A stretch of DNA of 64,000 nucleotides from Asterias rubens (taxonomy: Eukaryota > Echinodermata > Asteroidea > Forcipulatida > Asteriidae). This document shows, piece after piece, positions 34,854-48,567 of the stretch. The first letter of the stretch is position 1; each line of letters begins with the position of its first letter. The stretch spans positions 23,295,055 through 23,359,054 of the forward strand of contig NC_047063.1 of the NCBI RefSeq assembly GCF_902459465.1, given 5' to 3'. The position numbers were made by a program, and so were the translations under genes. The notes beneath the pieces were generated by a model that made no database searches, was not told the DNA's origin, and worked only from the letters and a program-made list of their open reading frames with translations.

Positions 34854-36716
34854 CTGTAAAAATTAGTAATCAAATTTAATGAAAGTTAATCATTAGTAAT
34901 CAAGTTTAATGAAAGTTAATCAATTCATCTTGTCTTTTAACTTTTAACTTAAAAATCATGTAAAATTACTTGAGAAATGAATGCTCAACATCCTGTAAAA
35001 CAATCAGTGATCTCAAAACAACTGATTTAAGATAAACAGAGCCCTTGCTCCCCAACCCCCACAAGATTGAAAAAAAACTGAATGTAAATGTAGACTGTAG
35101 TGGCATTGAGTTAACTTCACGCAATCGCATACTGCACGTATGCTACTTCTCGAAACTATTATTATTATTAATGGTTTATTTTAATCTGTATAAAAAACTA
35201 CCAAAAGGTTGACAACATATACGGCTCCCCCGTGAGCCTTTAATTTTGTATAGGGGTCTAAGACTCTAATATTTTGGACCTCCTTAACGCTAAGTGTTTT
35301 TAAAATCGCCGTTTATAGATGAAAGTTTTACGACCGTTGGCCATCAATAACTAAAGTTTCCATTGTACTACACACCCACAACTTTCACCACACACTCAAT
35401 ATACATGTATGATGCTTGCATGGCTTTTTTGTTGAGTTAAATTAAAAAACATCTACAAAAAATGACATTTTCTGCTCGACACTCATTGTTGTTTTTCTGC
35501 CGCATCGCACGTTTTTGACTTCTCAATTTGTGCTCAACGCTTTATTTTTGGGTCACTTGGTCACCAAGCGCTGTACACACAGGCACCAGCCTATTCGCTT
35601 GCGGAACTGCCGAGCCAAGACCGAGTTGGACTAAACCATTTTGTAGAAGGGGTGTTACGCGGCAAGACAGGCGGGCAAAACGGGCGCGCTGTCCTCTTAC
35701 GATGCCCGCCGTTCATGCATATAGCGCACACGCACTGCCGCATGAGCCTTAGTTTCTAGAATAGAAGTACCTATGCCGCATATTGCGGTTAGCTTAGGGA
35801 AATCATAGTTCACACGTATGCGCATATATTTGCGATAAGTTTCACAATGCATACAAACAATAGCAAAACATAATTTGCAATAAGTTTCCTACATATTTAA
35901 TCATCATATAGACCATTGTTGTGACAGTTGTTGTCAATCATCATTCATTTTTATCATAAAATTAATTAATAAATCATACGATTATGACATATTCACAAAA
36001 AAAGTTGAATATGAACACATTTGCGATTAGTAATTAGTTTCACGACACTGCATACGTTGGCATGCCGCATACATGTATGTTTGGTCATATATTTGCCATA
36101 CACCTTGTTCATAAACAGGGGCACCATATCACATCAAACAACTGCATACTGCACTGGACCATCATTCATAGCAAGCAAGGAACTGTGTATGATGACTTCA
36201 GTAAATAGCAACTTGCGATTTGATTGTGATTCGCATCGCATTCCAACGGCAAAACCAAGCCTTGGCTACGGAAAGTCGTAAATAAAGCATTCATATGAAC
36301 TCCATATATCTTCAACCTAAAAACAAATCAATTATAATTACCAACCTGGATTTATTTTTATGAGAAACTTGAACGATCTTTAGATATTTCTCTCCGGTTT
36401 ATCTCTCTCTTTGTGACAACGTAAACATAGCAACTGTTGAAACGCTCGTTTGTTTGTTGCAGCTAAACAATTAACTCCTGTAATGCAGTCTTGCTTCTGA
36501 ACTCACTTACAACAAATGTAGCGATTAAAATACGCAGATGAGAGGATACAGACTAATTCGTTTTAGTCTGATACCTCTGTCATTGATTTAAGATTTACTT
36601 TTCAACGTTCGTATATGGTACTGGGTACACAACACTATGTACACGTGCATAGTGGTGGCGTAAATTTCAATCGGTTTATGTTTTTGTTCGTGAATGTGAT
36701 ATTTTGATAACTAATT
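34854..36716. promoter_or_regulatory. Head-to-head intergenic region of CFAP100 and AMDHD1
   Basis: CFAP100 transcription runs left from here and AMDHD1 runs right. The acceptor at 34854 requires an upstream noncoding CFAP100 exon. One candidate ends at a CAG|GTTGGT donor (exon side from 36346), another at the GTAAGTGAG donor near 36505. I could not choose between them. A composite ciliary-type motif is at 36417-36434. The 35100-36100 part is AT-rich with scattered GCATAC-type short repeats and no recognisable gene. Confidence 0.5.
36421..36434. promoter_or_regulatory. RFX X-box-like site overlapping a FOXJ1-type core
   Basis: GTAAACATAGCAAC matches the X-box pattern GTNRCC-N2-RGYAAC at all but one position. 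Its first half, GTAAACA, is the forkhead/FOXJ1 core. It lies about 290 bp upstream of the AMDHD1 start and just upstream of one candidate CFAP100 first exon. RFX and FOXJ1 are the known activators of ciliary genes, so the placement is sensible; binding is inferred. Confidence 0.45.
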
Positions 36717-36871
36717 ATGAACAGAAACGCATTTAAACTCCTGGTCAAGAATGCCAAGCAGATAGCCGTCGTCTGCAATGGCAACCAGCGTGTTCTCCGG
36801 GGCGCAGAGATGTCTAGAGTTGAAGTATTGGAGGCGGAGGGAGGAGGGGGCGTGAGCATCATTGTTGATTT
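36717..36871 (+). CDS. AMDHD1: AMDHD1 coding exon 1
   Basis: Encodes MNRNAFKLLVKNAKQIAVVC onward, 51 codons plus 2 nt. The donor GTACGT is placed by phase: with exon 2 it restores an IIVDLCGIIVDID reading. The ATG is the only start giving the usual N-terminal length. Confidence 0.85.
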
Positions 36872-39800
36872 GTACGTTTCAATTTCATCTGTCTCAGTCT
36901 GTCACTGTACATCATGTAGGTCACCTTGTTTATCATTGACAACCACTTCAATGGGAGGTCTTGATGAAGAATAGCCAAAACTTTATGAATTGGCTTTGCT
37001 AAAAATGTGCACATAAATGAACAAAAAATATTCAGCTAAAAAAGTTAACATAACATTTATTTATTTAAAAAAATTAATTAACAAATGTTTAATTAATTTA
37101 ATTAATAATTAATTTTAAATATTTTAATTTTTATTTATAATTATTATGTTTTTGTTAAAACAAAGACATTTCATAATAGCATTGGGATCAAGTTGATCCT
37201 GTTGATCTGGATCCGGATCTGGTTTGTACTGCAATCAATCTCCCACTGTAGGGATGTATAGGTTGCAGGCGGTACTACTACTTGCCGTCAACTCGCCGAC
37301 TTGCCGTCAACTCGCCGTCAACTCATTTTCGTGCCGTCAACTCATTAAATTTACATGAAAAATCTATAAAAGGGGCACGGAAGTGTTAAGTCTGGGCTAA
37401 ACTACATATTTCTCATGGTTTTCGGTAAAAATTCATTCACAAAAACGAGTTTGTGTTGATAAAAAAAAAAGTACCAATCATTGACATCTTGGGCCAAGAC
37501 TAATCAATGTGAAAAAGCAAGATGGCGGCCGACGGTTTTGCTGCTGCGAGATAATTTTTTCACGAGAAAAAAACTCAATTTTTATTCCGAAATATGACCT
37601 AAAAATTACCCGAATTCTCTTTGAGCTGATACTTTACAGTTCTATGCTTCTTTTGTGGATTTTAAATGTATATTGGAGGAGTTGACGGCGAGTTGACGGC
37701 GCAAGTGAGTTGACGGCGAGTTGACGGCAAGTAGTAGGACCCGTTGCAGGTGTGTGGTGCTGACTGCTGGGGACTAATTTTATTATTATAATAATACAGG
37801 TTTAAGTTGTGTAGGACTGTAGGCTTTTTTTGAATGTATCAGGTGAGGGAGCTTCTCTCACAGCAGCTGGGAGGAGGTTCTATTCTGCTGTATTTTCGGT
37901 AGGAACGAGTGTTTGTAGCAATTCTTGTTTGCGGGTACTCTGATGAAGGATATTGATTTTGTTGAACGAGTTTGTACTCCAGTCATTTTGTTTGGGTTTT
38001 GATTTAGATGGTCAGAATTTATTGCAGCTCTATGGTGTATGGTTGTAAAGTAAGGATAGGCGTGCAGCCATTCTGAGCTCCCCGAGAGGTTTCCAGCCCA
38101 GAGTTGAGATGATTGCAGAGACACTATATCGGTCTTAGTGTATCTGTTTGAAACGAATCTTGCAGCTCTGCGTTGGACTGCCTCAAGTTGGATTATGTTT
38201 TTTGTGTGAAATGGATCCCAGATACTAGCACAACACTCCAGGCGTGGGAGAACTAAGGTCTTGTACGCTGCTTCCTTTACTCGTGGGGAACAGCTGTGGA
38301 GATTTCTAAGTTATGAGGCCTAAAATTTGGTTTCCCTTTGTAGTTACATGTACCTTGCCGATGTGCTGTGCCCAAGTCAGGTTACTGTTTATATGTACCC
38401 CTAAATAGGTATGGGATATAAAGTTGTCCAAGTCATGACCGTTGAGAGAGTAGCTTGTTGCGAGTGGTGTCTTTTTATGCGTTATGTGCATACAGTAGCA
38501 TTTGGAGACATTGAATTCCATTTAGATGCCCAGTTCTGTAATCTGTGTATGTCTTTCTGTAGCTCTGTACTTTCAGTTAGTGAGGTCATGATCGATTGGG
38601 GATGTTGGGGTTGGGTGCAAACTACTCCAAGAACTATTTTGGTTTCGTCCGCTATCGTCTGTGTTATGGGAGACGATAGCGGAGTTCCACCAATCAAATG
38701 ACAAGGATCTGTATGTCAGTTATTTAATGCTTAATATTGATATAAGGGTAAAAACAAATTGTATTCTTATCCCGATGCAAATTTGTACAATACTAAATCG
38801 TTCCGGTACCTGGTGTTAACACATAGAATTGGAACTGCCTCTAGCCACCGGGCTAGCTTGGTGGTCTAGTGGTTTAACATCTGCTCTAGCAAGGCAAAGT
38901 TTGTTGGTTCGAATCCCACCCGAGTGATTTTTTAACAGAACTCTGGGAAAGTACAGAGTATACAGTGCTTAAAACACATTGGTGTAATGGTAAAAACATA
39001 ATATGTTTCAGGTATCAAGTTGCTTTCTGCTAAGCATTAGAAAAAAAGCAAAGTCCAGTGCAACTTTGTAATTTTTTATCTTTGTACATGTAGCCTATAT
39101 TAGCACTTTTGAGGTCGTTATGGCAACTTGGTGCTTCATTAATATCTTTATTATTATTATTATTTATCACAAAATTGGTCAACAAGTTTTTTAGATACAT
39201 TTTTAAAGAGATTTTTCTACTTTTACTTTTATTATATCTTTGACCAGGTGTGGCATCATCGTTGATATTGACTATACGTCTGCTATAGAGAAGAAGTACA
39301 GCGATGCTAGTTTTGATCGCGTTATTGACGCCAAAGGAATGTGTGTCCTTCCTGGTGAGTAACATACTCTTTCCCATTATGTTATATATAAGAACTAGAG
39401 GGCGCACTGGCCTATATACGTGCCCCGGCATGCGCGCAGGCGACCATTTTCTAAGTTGACAAAACAGCCATACTCACAGTGTGTGTTTGTGCGGCCATTT
39501 TGTAAGTTGAACAAACAGCATCACGTGAGCGTTACAAAAAAAAAACTCAAACGTGTATTTCATATTCAACGCGCGTACAGAATGGCGCGCTTGTCATCTT
39601 GCGGTCCCATCGCGCTTGTGCAAGCAGCATCACCAGTGCGCCCTCTAGTTCTTATATATAACTCTATGCTCTTTCCCCAACTGTGGCCCCCGACTTCCAT
39701 AATAAAAGCCCTGTTCACACTACTCTATTCCCCAGAGGCAACCCTGGGGAAAAGCAACCCCTGCTCTGGAGTAGGGGAAAGTGGTCAAACCCTGGGGTAC

Positions 39801-42800
39801 TCTTGAAATTTGCAGCCGGAACCCCTTGGAATAGGAACCTACATGTACATGTGCAACTGCGCCTGGGTAACCCTGGGGTAAAAAATACTACCAGGGCCTC
39901 CCCAGGACCGCCCCAGGGCTGTATTCCACTGGGATAAGAGACACAGTGTGAAAAGGGGTAGATAGGGGTAAGATCCAGGGAGGCCGGGGGAAAGTGTCCT
40001 TTCCAAATTTTGTCAAAACCAAATGAAAGATTCGGCACTGCAAGAAAAAAGAGAAAACAGTAGGACAGAGACAGCAACAGAAATTGATGTTTTTTATTTT
40101 CTGTGTAAAATTTGGGTTTCATCAACCTCTCAGCCAAAGAATCCCCTTACAACTACATGTATGCTGACTGCTAAGCACCAAATAAATGTGATGCTATATC
40201 AAGCTTATAATTCCGATATTTTCGGGGGAAATATCAGTATGGAGAAACAAGCCAATACAGGCCAACAGGGGTGACATTTTCAAGAACATTTTTGCCCCCC
40301 CGAAATTAAAAACTTCCTTCCTGAAACTTAAGTTTGTTATATTTTATCTCATTTATTGGTTGTTTCTACTTTTACAAGTGTTAAAGGAACATGTTGCCTT
40401 GGATCGGATGAGTTGGTCTATAAAAAGCGTTTGTAACCGTTTTTATAAAAGGCATATGATTGGAAAGATGTTTAAAAAGTAGAATACAAGGATTCACACA
40501 AATTTGCCTCGGAGTTGCGTGGTTGTCCTTTTACTGTGCTAACTAACATAGTCGGCCATTTATTGGGGTCAAAAATTTTACTCCCATAAATGGCCGACCG
40601 TGTTTATAGTCGACGAGGTAAAAGGAAAACCGTGCAATTTCGAGGCATGTTTGTGTGGATCATTGTATTCTACTTTTACAACATCTTTCTAACCATCATG
40701 ACCATATGGTTTTCAAAGACCAACTCGACTGATCCAAGGCAACATGTTCCTTAAAACCAATGGTGATATCAGCATATGGGGGGGGGGGGGGGTGGGTTAA
40801 CAAATGATTGATTCTGTATTTTTATTCTACTTAACCCTACGACTACTACATTGTAGCAGTGCCCTGTGTTTTAAACACAATGTCCATAAATGTACATGTA
40901 GGTTTACACTTAAAGTACACAGTCTAAAGATAATGAAAGCTTCCCTTAAAAAAGTGCTCGCTGAGGTGTTTTTTTTTTTTTAAATGCTTAAAACAATGTC
41001 ACAAAAGTAGTTTTCCTCTCAGTTTTAGCATGTAAAACGTATAATTTACCAGTTACAACTGGTTAATATGTCTACATGCTAAGATAATTGTTCGTCCTGC
41101 TGAGAATTTGTTTTCTTTGTGTGACTTGTTTTACTCTTTTCTCAAAATTTACAGCACCTAAGGCCCTCGGCAATTAATGTAAATATGCGGACATTGTGTG
41201 CTACTAAAAACACCCAAATCCTTTGACAAATTACTGATTGTGAATTTTTTATTTGATTAAACCTTACTAGTTTTCTCCTGTGTTAAATCTCTGTAATTGA
41301 CAGGTAGTTTAAATTTTAAGCTGCCAGTTAAAGCACGCACAAGCAGTGCACCACAAATTCTAGTATCCCTCTAAGACCAATCAAAATAAGCCTTTTGGCA
41401 TTGTGGCTAATTTCCCCAATATACAATTACAGGTACTTTTTGCACTGACGTATTTTTAACAAATGAGACCCTTTTTTTTTCATGCTTGTTTGTGTCTAAT
41501 CTCTACACATTTGTCTAATTACTACCCTCAGGCTTAGTTGATGGCCATACACATCCTGTGTGGGCGGGAGATCGTGTTCATGAGTTTGCTATGAAGGTAG
41601 GGTAATTTCCCATGATTGTCAGACCTAACACTTTTTTTTTTTTTTTTAAGGGCAGATAGATTTTTCGTAGTAATAGCCCCTCCATAAGGGAAATTGAATT
41701 TCTTTTGGGGTTTGAGACAATAACGTGGAGGGGGGTAGCAGTCTTAAAGTCAAGACGCTAATTGTTAAGCGCGGTGTGTAGTTACAGCGCGGTGTAGCTA
41801 CAGGGACAATACACACACCCTCGATCCCAGTATGTGTGTGCCTCGCGCTACCTACGACTGTTGCATGTGTAACATCGCACTGTGACTGTTGCATGAAAGG
41901 CAGAAAAATAGGCATCGCCTGTCAACTTGTCATCAAGTCTAGGAGATGGGGGCAATGACCAGGAGATGGGGGCATTGAGCAGGGAGTAGGGCAATGACCA
42001 GGGAATATAAGGGCAATGACCATGAGATGGGGCAATAGCTTGCAAGTTTTGCACTTATTCGACTGTATGGGACCTCTGTGGTCCCAACAAATGGAGTTTT
42101 ACATGGGTGGGACTTTGGTTTATTTAATTATTTTAGTTTGACGTAGTTTATCGTCTTGAAAATTGTCATGTTCTGAGGAATATAAATTAATATTCAGTGA
42201 CAAACAACATGAAAGAACAATAAATTCAATTGAATTGATCCCATTAAAAAAAACCCTAGACTTTGATACATTTTTTACCAGGGGGTTGGGGCAATGACCG
42301 GGGCCTTATTTCATTGTATTCCATTACGGACTATTCTGCCTGCGTGGATGTAATCATTCCTGATTTTCAGCGTTATCTCAAAAATTCGATCATCTTTTGA
42401 AATAAGATTTTCGCAGATCAGTTTTATTGTACATATTTATATAGGATTAGAACAATCAAACAGCTCAAAAAACCAAAGGTATACCTACCCTTTAAATTGC
42501 ATCTTGTGTGAAATACGAGGAGCACCTTATTAGGTGGATACATGCGCAATATAAATTTTCCTTATTATTATTATTATTATTAATCGGACTCCTGAAGATT
42601 ACGTAACCAAGATTTATCTAGTAATGACCTCCGGTGAATCGGGTACGTGATAATTGGGATATTTTGAATAATATTAATAATATTAAAAGATTTTTGTAAA
42701 GCACCTAATGCCAAAAGCCTATTTAGAAGCACATAAGGAGGAAAAAATGTACAATGAGTGAAAGATACAACACAAGTAAGCAGAGAGCAAACAAATGAGT

Positions 42801-45800
42801 TTTTAAAAGAGACTTAAAACATTGTAAAGAACTAGCCTGGTGAATATGCACAGGAAGACTACTCAACCTTGTGGCGTAAGTAAATGATCTGTGGCCATAA
42901 AACAATGGAAGAAGCTCTTGTAGTTGAAAGCAGTTACTGACGAGAAGATCGTAAAGTCTGATTAGGGGAATAATGGTGAACAAGTTCAGATAAATAAGCA
43001 GGATATTGACATGTTTGAGCTTTGAATTTACCATTTGATAGCTTGCTGGTGCAACGTACATGGACGTCCATAAAGCCGGCGGGGGTATCGGCTTCACCGT
43101 CCAGCACACTCGCTCAGCCTCAGAGGAAGATCTCTTCAACCTTCTGAAACCTCGTCTTGAAGGGATGCTGCACGCGGGGACGACCCTGGCGGAATGCAAG
43201 AGCGGCTACGGATTAGAAACGGCAACAGAGATGAAGATGCTGAAGGTGTTGGATAGAGCTAGGAAGGAGCTGCCCATCGAGATCTCCAGCACATTCTGTG
43301 GGGCGCACTCCGTGCCCAAGTAAGTCTTAATCATCATAACCATTTCTGGGTTTGGGATTTAAGGCAATGCATATTGAGGTTTCAATATATATTTGGTTTG
43401 CGGTAACACCATTTGTGTATCTACTCGCCAGGTAGAGTTTGTTCTAAGAGAAAAGTCTGTCTTTATTCTGCTACCCCGGAGTAGATTTATCAAATGTTTG
43501 GGAAACTTCTCTGCTTTTTAGCTACTACCCGGGCGGAAGGTATAGAAAATTGGCTGGGACTAGATCGGTATTAACTGCACTACCGAGTCAGTTCTTGAAT
43601 TGGTCTCGACATTTCGACTAGCTTGCTCTAGTCATCGTTGGGGTTGAACAAAGAAAAATTTACTAGAGTGGCATGTGCGGGCTCTACCAACTGAGCTATC
43701 TAGCCCTCTTTTGGCGGTCTCCCTATTTGTCAGTATATCTCAGAAGCCACACAACTATTAACTGCTGTGGAGCCAGTGATCACATCCAAATTACGATACA
43801 ACCTGGGAAGCGGCCCCTTAAGGGGATGCGACTTTTGTTTCAGATATCAAAGTAATCAACAAGGGAAACTGACTGGGTAAATTTTTAGATAATTTGGGGT
43901 TTGAACAAAGAAAAATTTAGTAGAGCGTTGGCAAGTTAATCTAGAGGTTGTTGGTTCGAGTCCCACTCGGGTCAAGTTTTCTTTGTTCCATATAAAAAAC
44001 ATGGAAATAAAATAAATGTCGAGTTGAATTGAATTGAACTTGTTCCCAGGGGCATGACTTCAGAGGAGGCCACAGCAGATGTTATCAACAAGCAGATACC
44101 AGAGCTTCAGACCCTAGTCCAGAGTGGAGAGATCCAAGTGGATAACATTGACGTCTTCTGTGAGCGAGGGGTGTTTGATGTGGACCAGAGCAGACGGATC
44201 TTGGAGGCGGGAGTGAAGATCGGCCTCACCATTAACTTCCATGGCGATGAGTTGAGCTCACTGGGATCTGCCGAGGTATGAAATCCTCCTGTCTTGCAAC
44301 TTAAAGGCACTGGACACTATTGGTAATTACTCAAAAATAATTGCGGTACCCGCTGCCAAAACATAGGATTTGAACTGCCTCTAACTACTGGGCAACTTCG
44401 TAGTCTAGTCGGTAAGACACTGCTCTAGAATTGCAGGGTCGTGGGTTCGAATCCCACCCTGTAACATGCTGGTGATATTTTTCACAGGACTCGGGGAAAG
44501 TACTGAGTATACAGTGCTAACACACATCGGTGTATGGGTAAAAACCAAAATTAATATTCAAAAATAATTGTTAGCCTAAAAATGACTTGGTAGCGAGCAA
44601 TGGAGAGTGGTTGATAGTATAAACATGAGGAACTACTCCCTTTGAAGTAACATAGTTTTTGAGAAAGAGGTAATTTCTCACTCAAATAATGTTAGACTTC
44701 AGCTGAAGACACTTATTATGCATCTGAAAGCACACAAAGTAATACAACAAGGGTGTGTTTTCTTTCATTATTCTCTTGCAAATTCAATGCGCAATTGAGC
44801 CCAAATGTTCACATATGTGTTATTTATGCATAAATTGGGATACACCAAGTGAGAATACTGGTCTTAGACATTTGCCAACTGTGTCCAGTGCATTTAAAGG
44901 TAGGGTCATACATTGGTAATGATCCCCCCCCAAAAAAAAAAACAAAAAAAAAACAGAAATTGTGTACCGGTAATTTGTGTCTCAGCCGGTATTATCGTTT
45001 ATAGTGGCATCTATCTTATATAGCGCGCATATTCGTCACTCAGTGACGCTCAAGGTGCTTTAACACACAGTGGTTTCCTGCAAATTGTGTGGGACTATGT
45101 TTAAATTATGAGACCTACACCTTTAACATGGCACCATGTATTGGTTTACAAGGTGCTGTGGCGCAATATGCTGCCGGTTTACAAGGTGCTGTGGCGCAAT
45201 ATGCTGCCGATCAAACAAGGAACACCAGAAAGAACCCCTTCTCTTCTTGATCAAAGCACTAGGTCCTTTTTTGTGCGTTACACAACAAGATGGTTTTTCC
45301 ATGATTCTTCTCAATGAACCCAAGTCTCGACACTCCTGGGGTGACCGGTCTTTTACTTCAGCTATGCCACGCATCTGGAACTCTCTACCACTTAATCGTA
45401 GATCTTGTCTTTGTACCACAAAATTCAAATCTCTTCTCGTGTCACAGGCTTTAAAGGAATAATTTAGTTAAGTTGTGTCTGTTTTCTTTAATTTGTTTTG
45501 GGTCTTACGGTGCGCCTTGGACACGCAGCAGGGTGTATATGTTCGCATTACACGTCTTTGTTATTATTATTTGTAAGTTTCCTGCAAAATTATCTGAAAT
45601 GCCTCCGGTTATTAGAAATCAACACACTATGGGAAAGCTCCAGTAAAGAGTTTTGGCACAAAAACTCTGAAAAGTATACATCCTTTTTAGTGAGTGGGTG
45701 TGTTTACATTAAATTACTTGTGTTAAACCTAATGAATGGAGCAGTCAATCTGCTTGGGGCATTCAGCAGCACTACTGGGTAGTGCATGGTTCATTTAAGT

Positions 45801-48532
45801 CTACTGTTTGGAAAAGGGGGCAATTCCACGGTTATCCGTGTTACCTTTTTGATGTACTTCTGAAAATCCTTGTGCTGTAATTACCTTATTTGAAGGGTTT
45901 CAATAACTGTTTAATATCCCCATGGTAGATAAAGTACTGCTGTGGGGATAACAGCTACATGTATTAAACCTTTCCAATATGGTACATGTAATTACAGCCC
46001 AAGGATTCTCAAAAGTACGTATTGTTATAACTTGGTAACAAATTGTGAAGTTTGATTGGTTGAGAACCAATCACGTGATTTGCAACAAAAATGCATGTAC
46101 CATGGCTGCACAGCGCGGCGGGTAACATGAGGTTTGTTAACCAGTGTACATTACCTTGATTGTTCCAAGCATTGTTCGATTTCCAGTGCTTAGTACGAAA
46201 CGGCCGCGGGTTCGAGGGAACTTTGAAGAGTTTTGTCTTAGTTGAACAACTATTCGTCTGCATTTTAAACTGTGCGTACTTGTTGGTAATAATGTTTAAA
46301 GATGACAACATAACTTTGATGAGAAGAAGAATAATCATGTTACCAAGGTATAACTAAACAATTGTTGCCTACTGGGACTGGGGTCCATAGGTTTTGTACA
46401 CCCTCTGGGTGAAATGGCACCCTCGGCTTCGCTCAGCTGTACAAAACGCCATGGATCCCGTCAGGCCTGGATCACGTCACAGCGTGCAACAATTGTATAC
46501 TGTGAGAAACCCTCGCATTGCTCAAGGGTGTCTCTTTCTTTAATGGTGCATTCCCGCCCTGAAAAGTATGTTGAAAATCTCCACGGAAGCCTGCAAGCAA
46601 CTTTATGATTTGTTATTGTTGTCCGCTCTCCGATTGAATGCTGCCCTCATGGCCACATTTGCTTGGTACCCACTATGAACAAGCACAGCGTGGATGGAGT
46701 TGATATTTATGATGAAAATACTGTGACAGGTTATTAGGCGCAGCTGTTGTCTCAACAACAGTAGACTCTGTAAAGATATGACTTTTATTTTGCATCTTTC
46801 TTGATTCTTTCAGTTCAATCATTACGCTCTGGTCGTCTTCAGGAGAAAGTTCCTGAAACATTTACACTTTCCTGTCCGCATAATTTTCTTTTTTTCCAAT
46901 ATTAGAAACTTGACCACTGTGTGACCAAAGTGTTTCTTCTGCAAGCAGTGTGATCCTTTCCATTTTATGAACAACAGTTCGAAAAACATGATGTACTGTA
47001 CCTGTTAACTCAATCTTACTTTATATCAATTAACAATTGCTGTGTCAATGATGAAAACAAAGTGCTTGAGTTTGTCAATTACAAGATCTGCAAAGAGTTA
47101 CTCAGTATTTATCAGTTGTTTAATTAGTGTCGGTGTAATAAAAAGTGTACCCATGATTGTGGCTATGCACCTGTCAGAATTTTCTTATGTGGAAATTATG
47201 TAACTTTTGTAGGACAAAAAACACAATGTCCACAGATTTACACTAAACTGACACAGTTTGAAGATAATAATAGGGGAAAGCTTCCCTGGAAATATTACGT
47301 GCTGAGGTGCTGTAGTTTTTGGGAAATGATTAAAACAATGTCATGAAAATAATTTTCGTCTCATGAGACGAAAATTATTATTATTTACAAACGTATTTTC
47401 ATGACATTGTTTTACCCATTTCTCAAAAACTACAGCACCTCAGTAAGTAATATTTGAAGGGAAGCTTTCCACTATCATTATCTTCAAACCCTGTAAGTTT
47501 AATGTAAATCTATGGACATTTTGAAAAGGTACCCAAATCCTTTAAGGCCTGATAACGAAAACGAGAACTTTAAAAATGCACGCCCTCGATTTTAACCAAT
47601 AGAATGCCTTCTCTTTGCGTCGTGATCGTTATCGTTTTTCGTTATCGCTGCAGTGTGACTCAGCCTTCAAGCTCTTAATGTAACCTTTATCTTTACATCA
47701 GATGGGAGCATCTTTGAAGGCCACGGCCATCAGTCACCTTGAAGAGATAAGCGATGCAGGGATTCAAGCCATGTCCGAGGCAGGTTGCGTTGCTGTGATC
47801 CTCCCGACCACTGCCTACATCCTGAGACTTAAGCCCCCACCTGTCAGGAAGATGATTGAGAGCGGGGTACCCGTTGCGTTAGGCAGCGACTTTAACCCCA
47901 ATGCCTTCTGCCTGTCTATGGTATGTACCTGAAAATAAATAAGGGAATAAAAGCGTAGCAATGAGTTCTTGAACAGCCTTTTAAAACAGGCAGGGTCGTT
48001 GCTGTGTGATAAAGGCCTGAGCTGAAGGCGAGGGCCTTTATCGCATAACAACGATCCTGCAAGGTTTTAAACGGACGTTTAAGAACGAGTCACTACTCTT
48101 TTACTCCCATTCATAAATGCCCTTTTGTTAAAAAACGTTAAAAAAATATGATTATAGACACTTTGACAATTGAAAACTTGAGGTTTGAAGTATTGGTTTC
48201 AAAAACTTTGTGAAGAATCTGTTTGATGTGCGTGGGTTGTGTGTACGCGTACGCGCTAAGAAATAGATTACGCGCGCGCTTAGAAATAGTTTACGCGCGC
48301 GCTCTTAGAAATACATTACGCGCTGTTACTAATAGCTACATGTATGAATTGAGCTTCCGCGTGATAATATTGGCGTACCGAGCCCGACACCAACACGTGG
48401 AAGCCAGCCGGTTATAGACAGCTCCAGCTGGTCATTATCAACCGTTTAAACACCCCCACGTGACTGAGTTGAGTGATTGTTTAACTCATTTGTTCATTTA
48501 TTGACTAATGATTATATATTGTTTTGTAATGG

Positions 48533-48567
<35 letters not shown>

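Noticed and set aside
39420..40137. ORFs of 128 and 140 residues
   Set aside because: They cover a GC-rich repeat in an AMDHD1 intron on opposite strands; composition, not coding, keeps the frames open.
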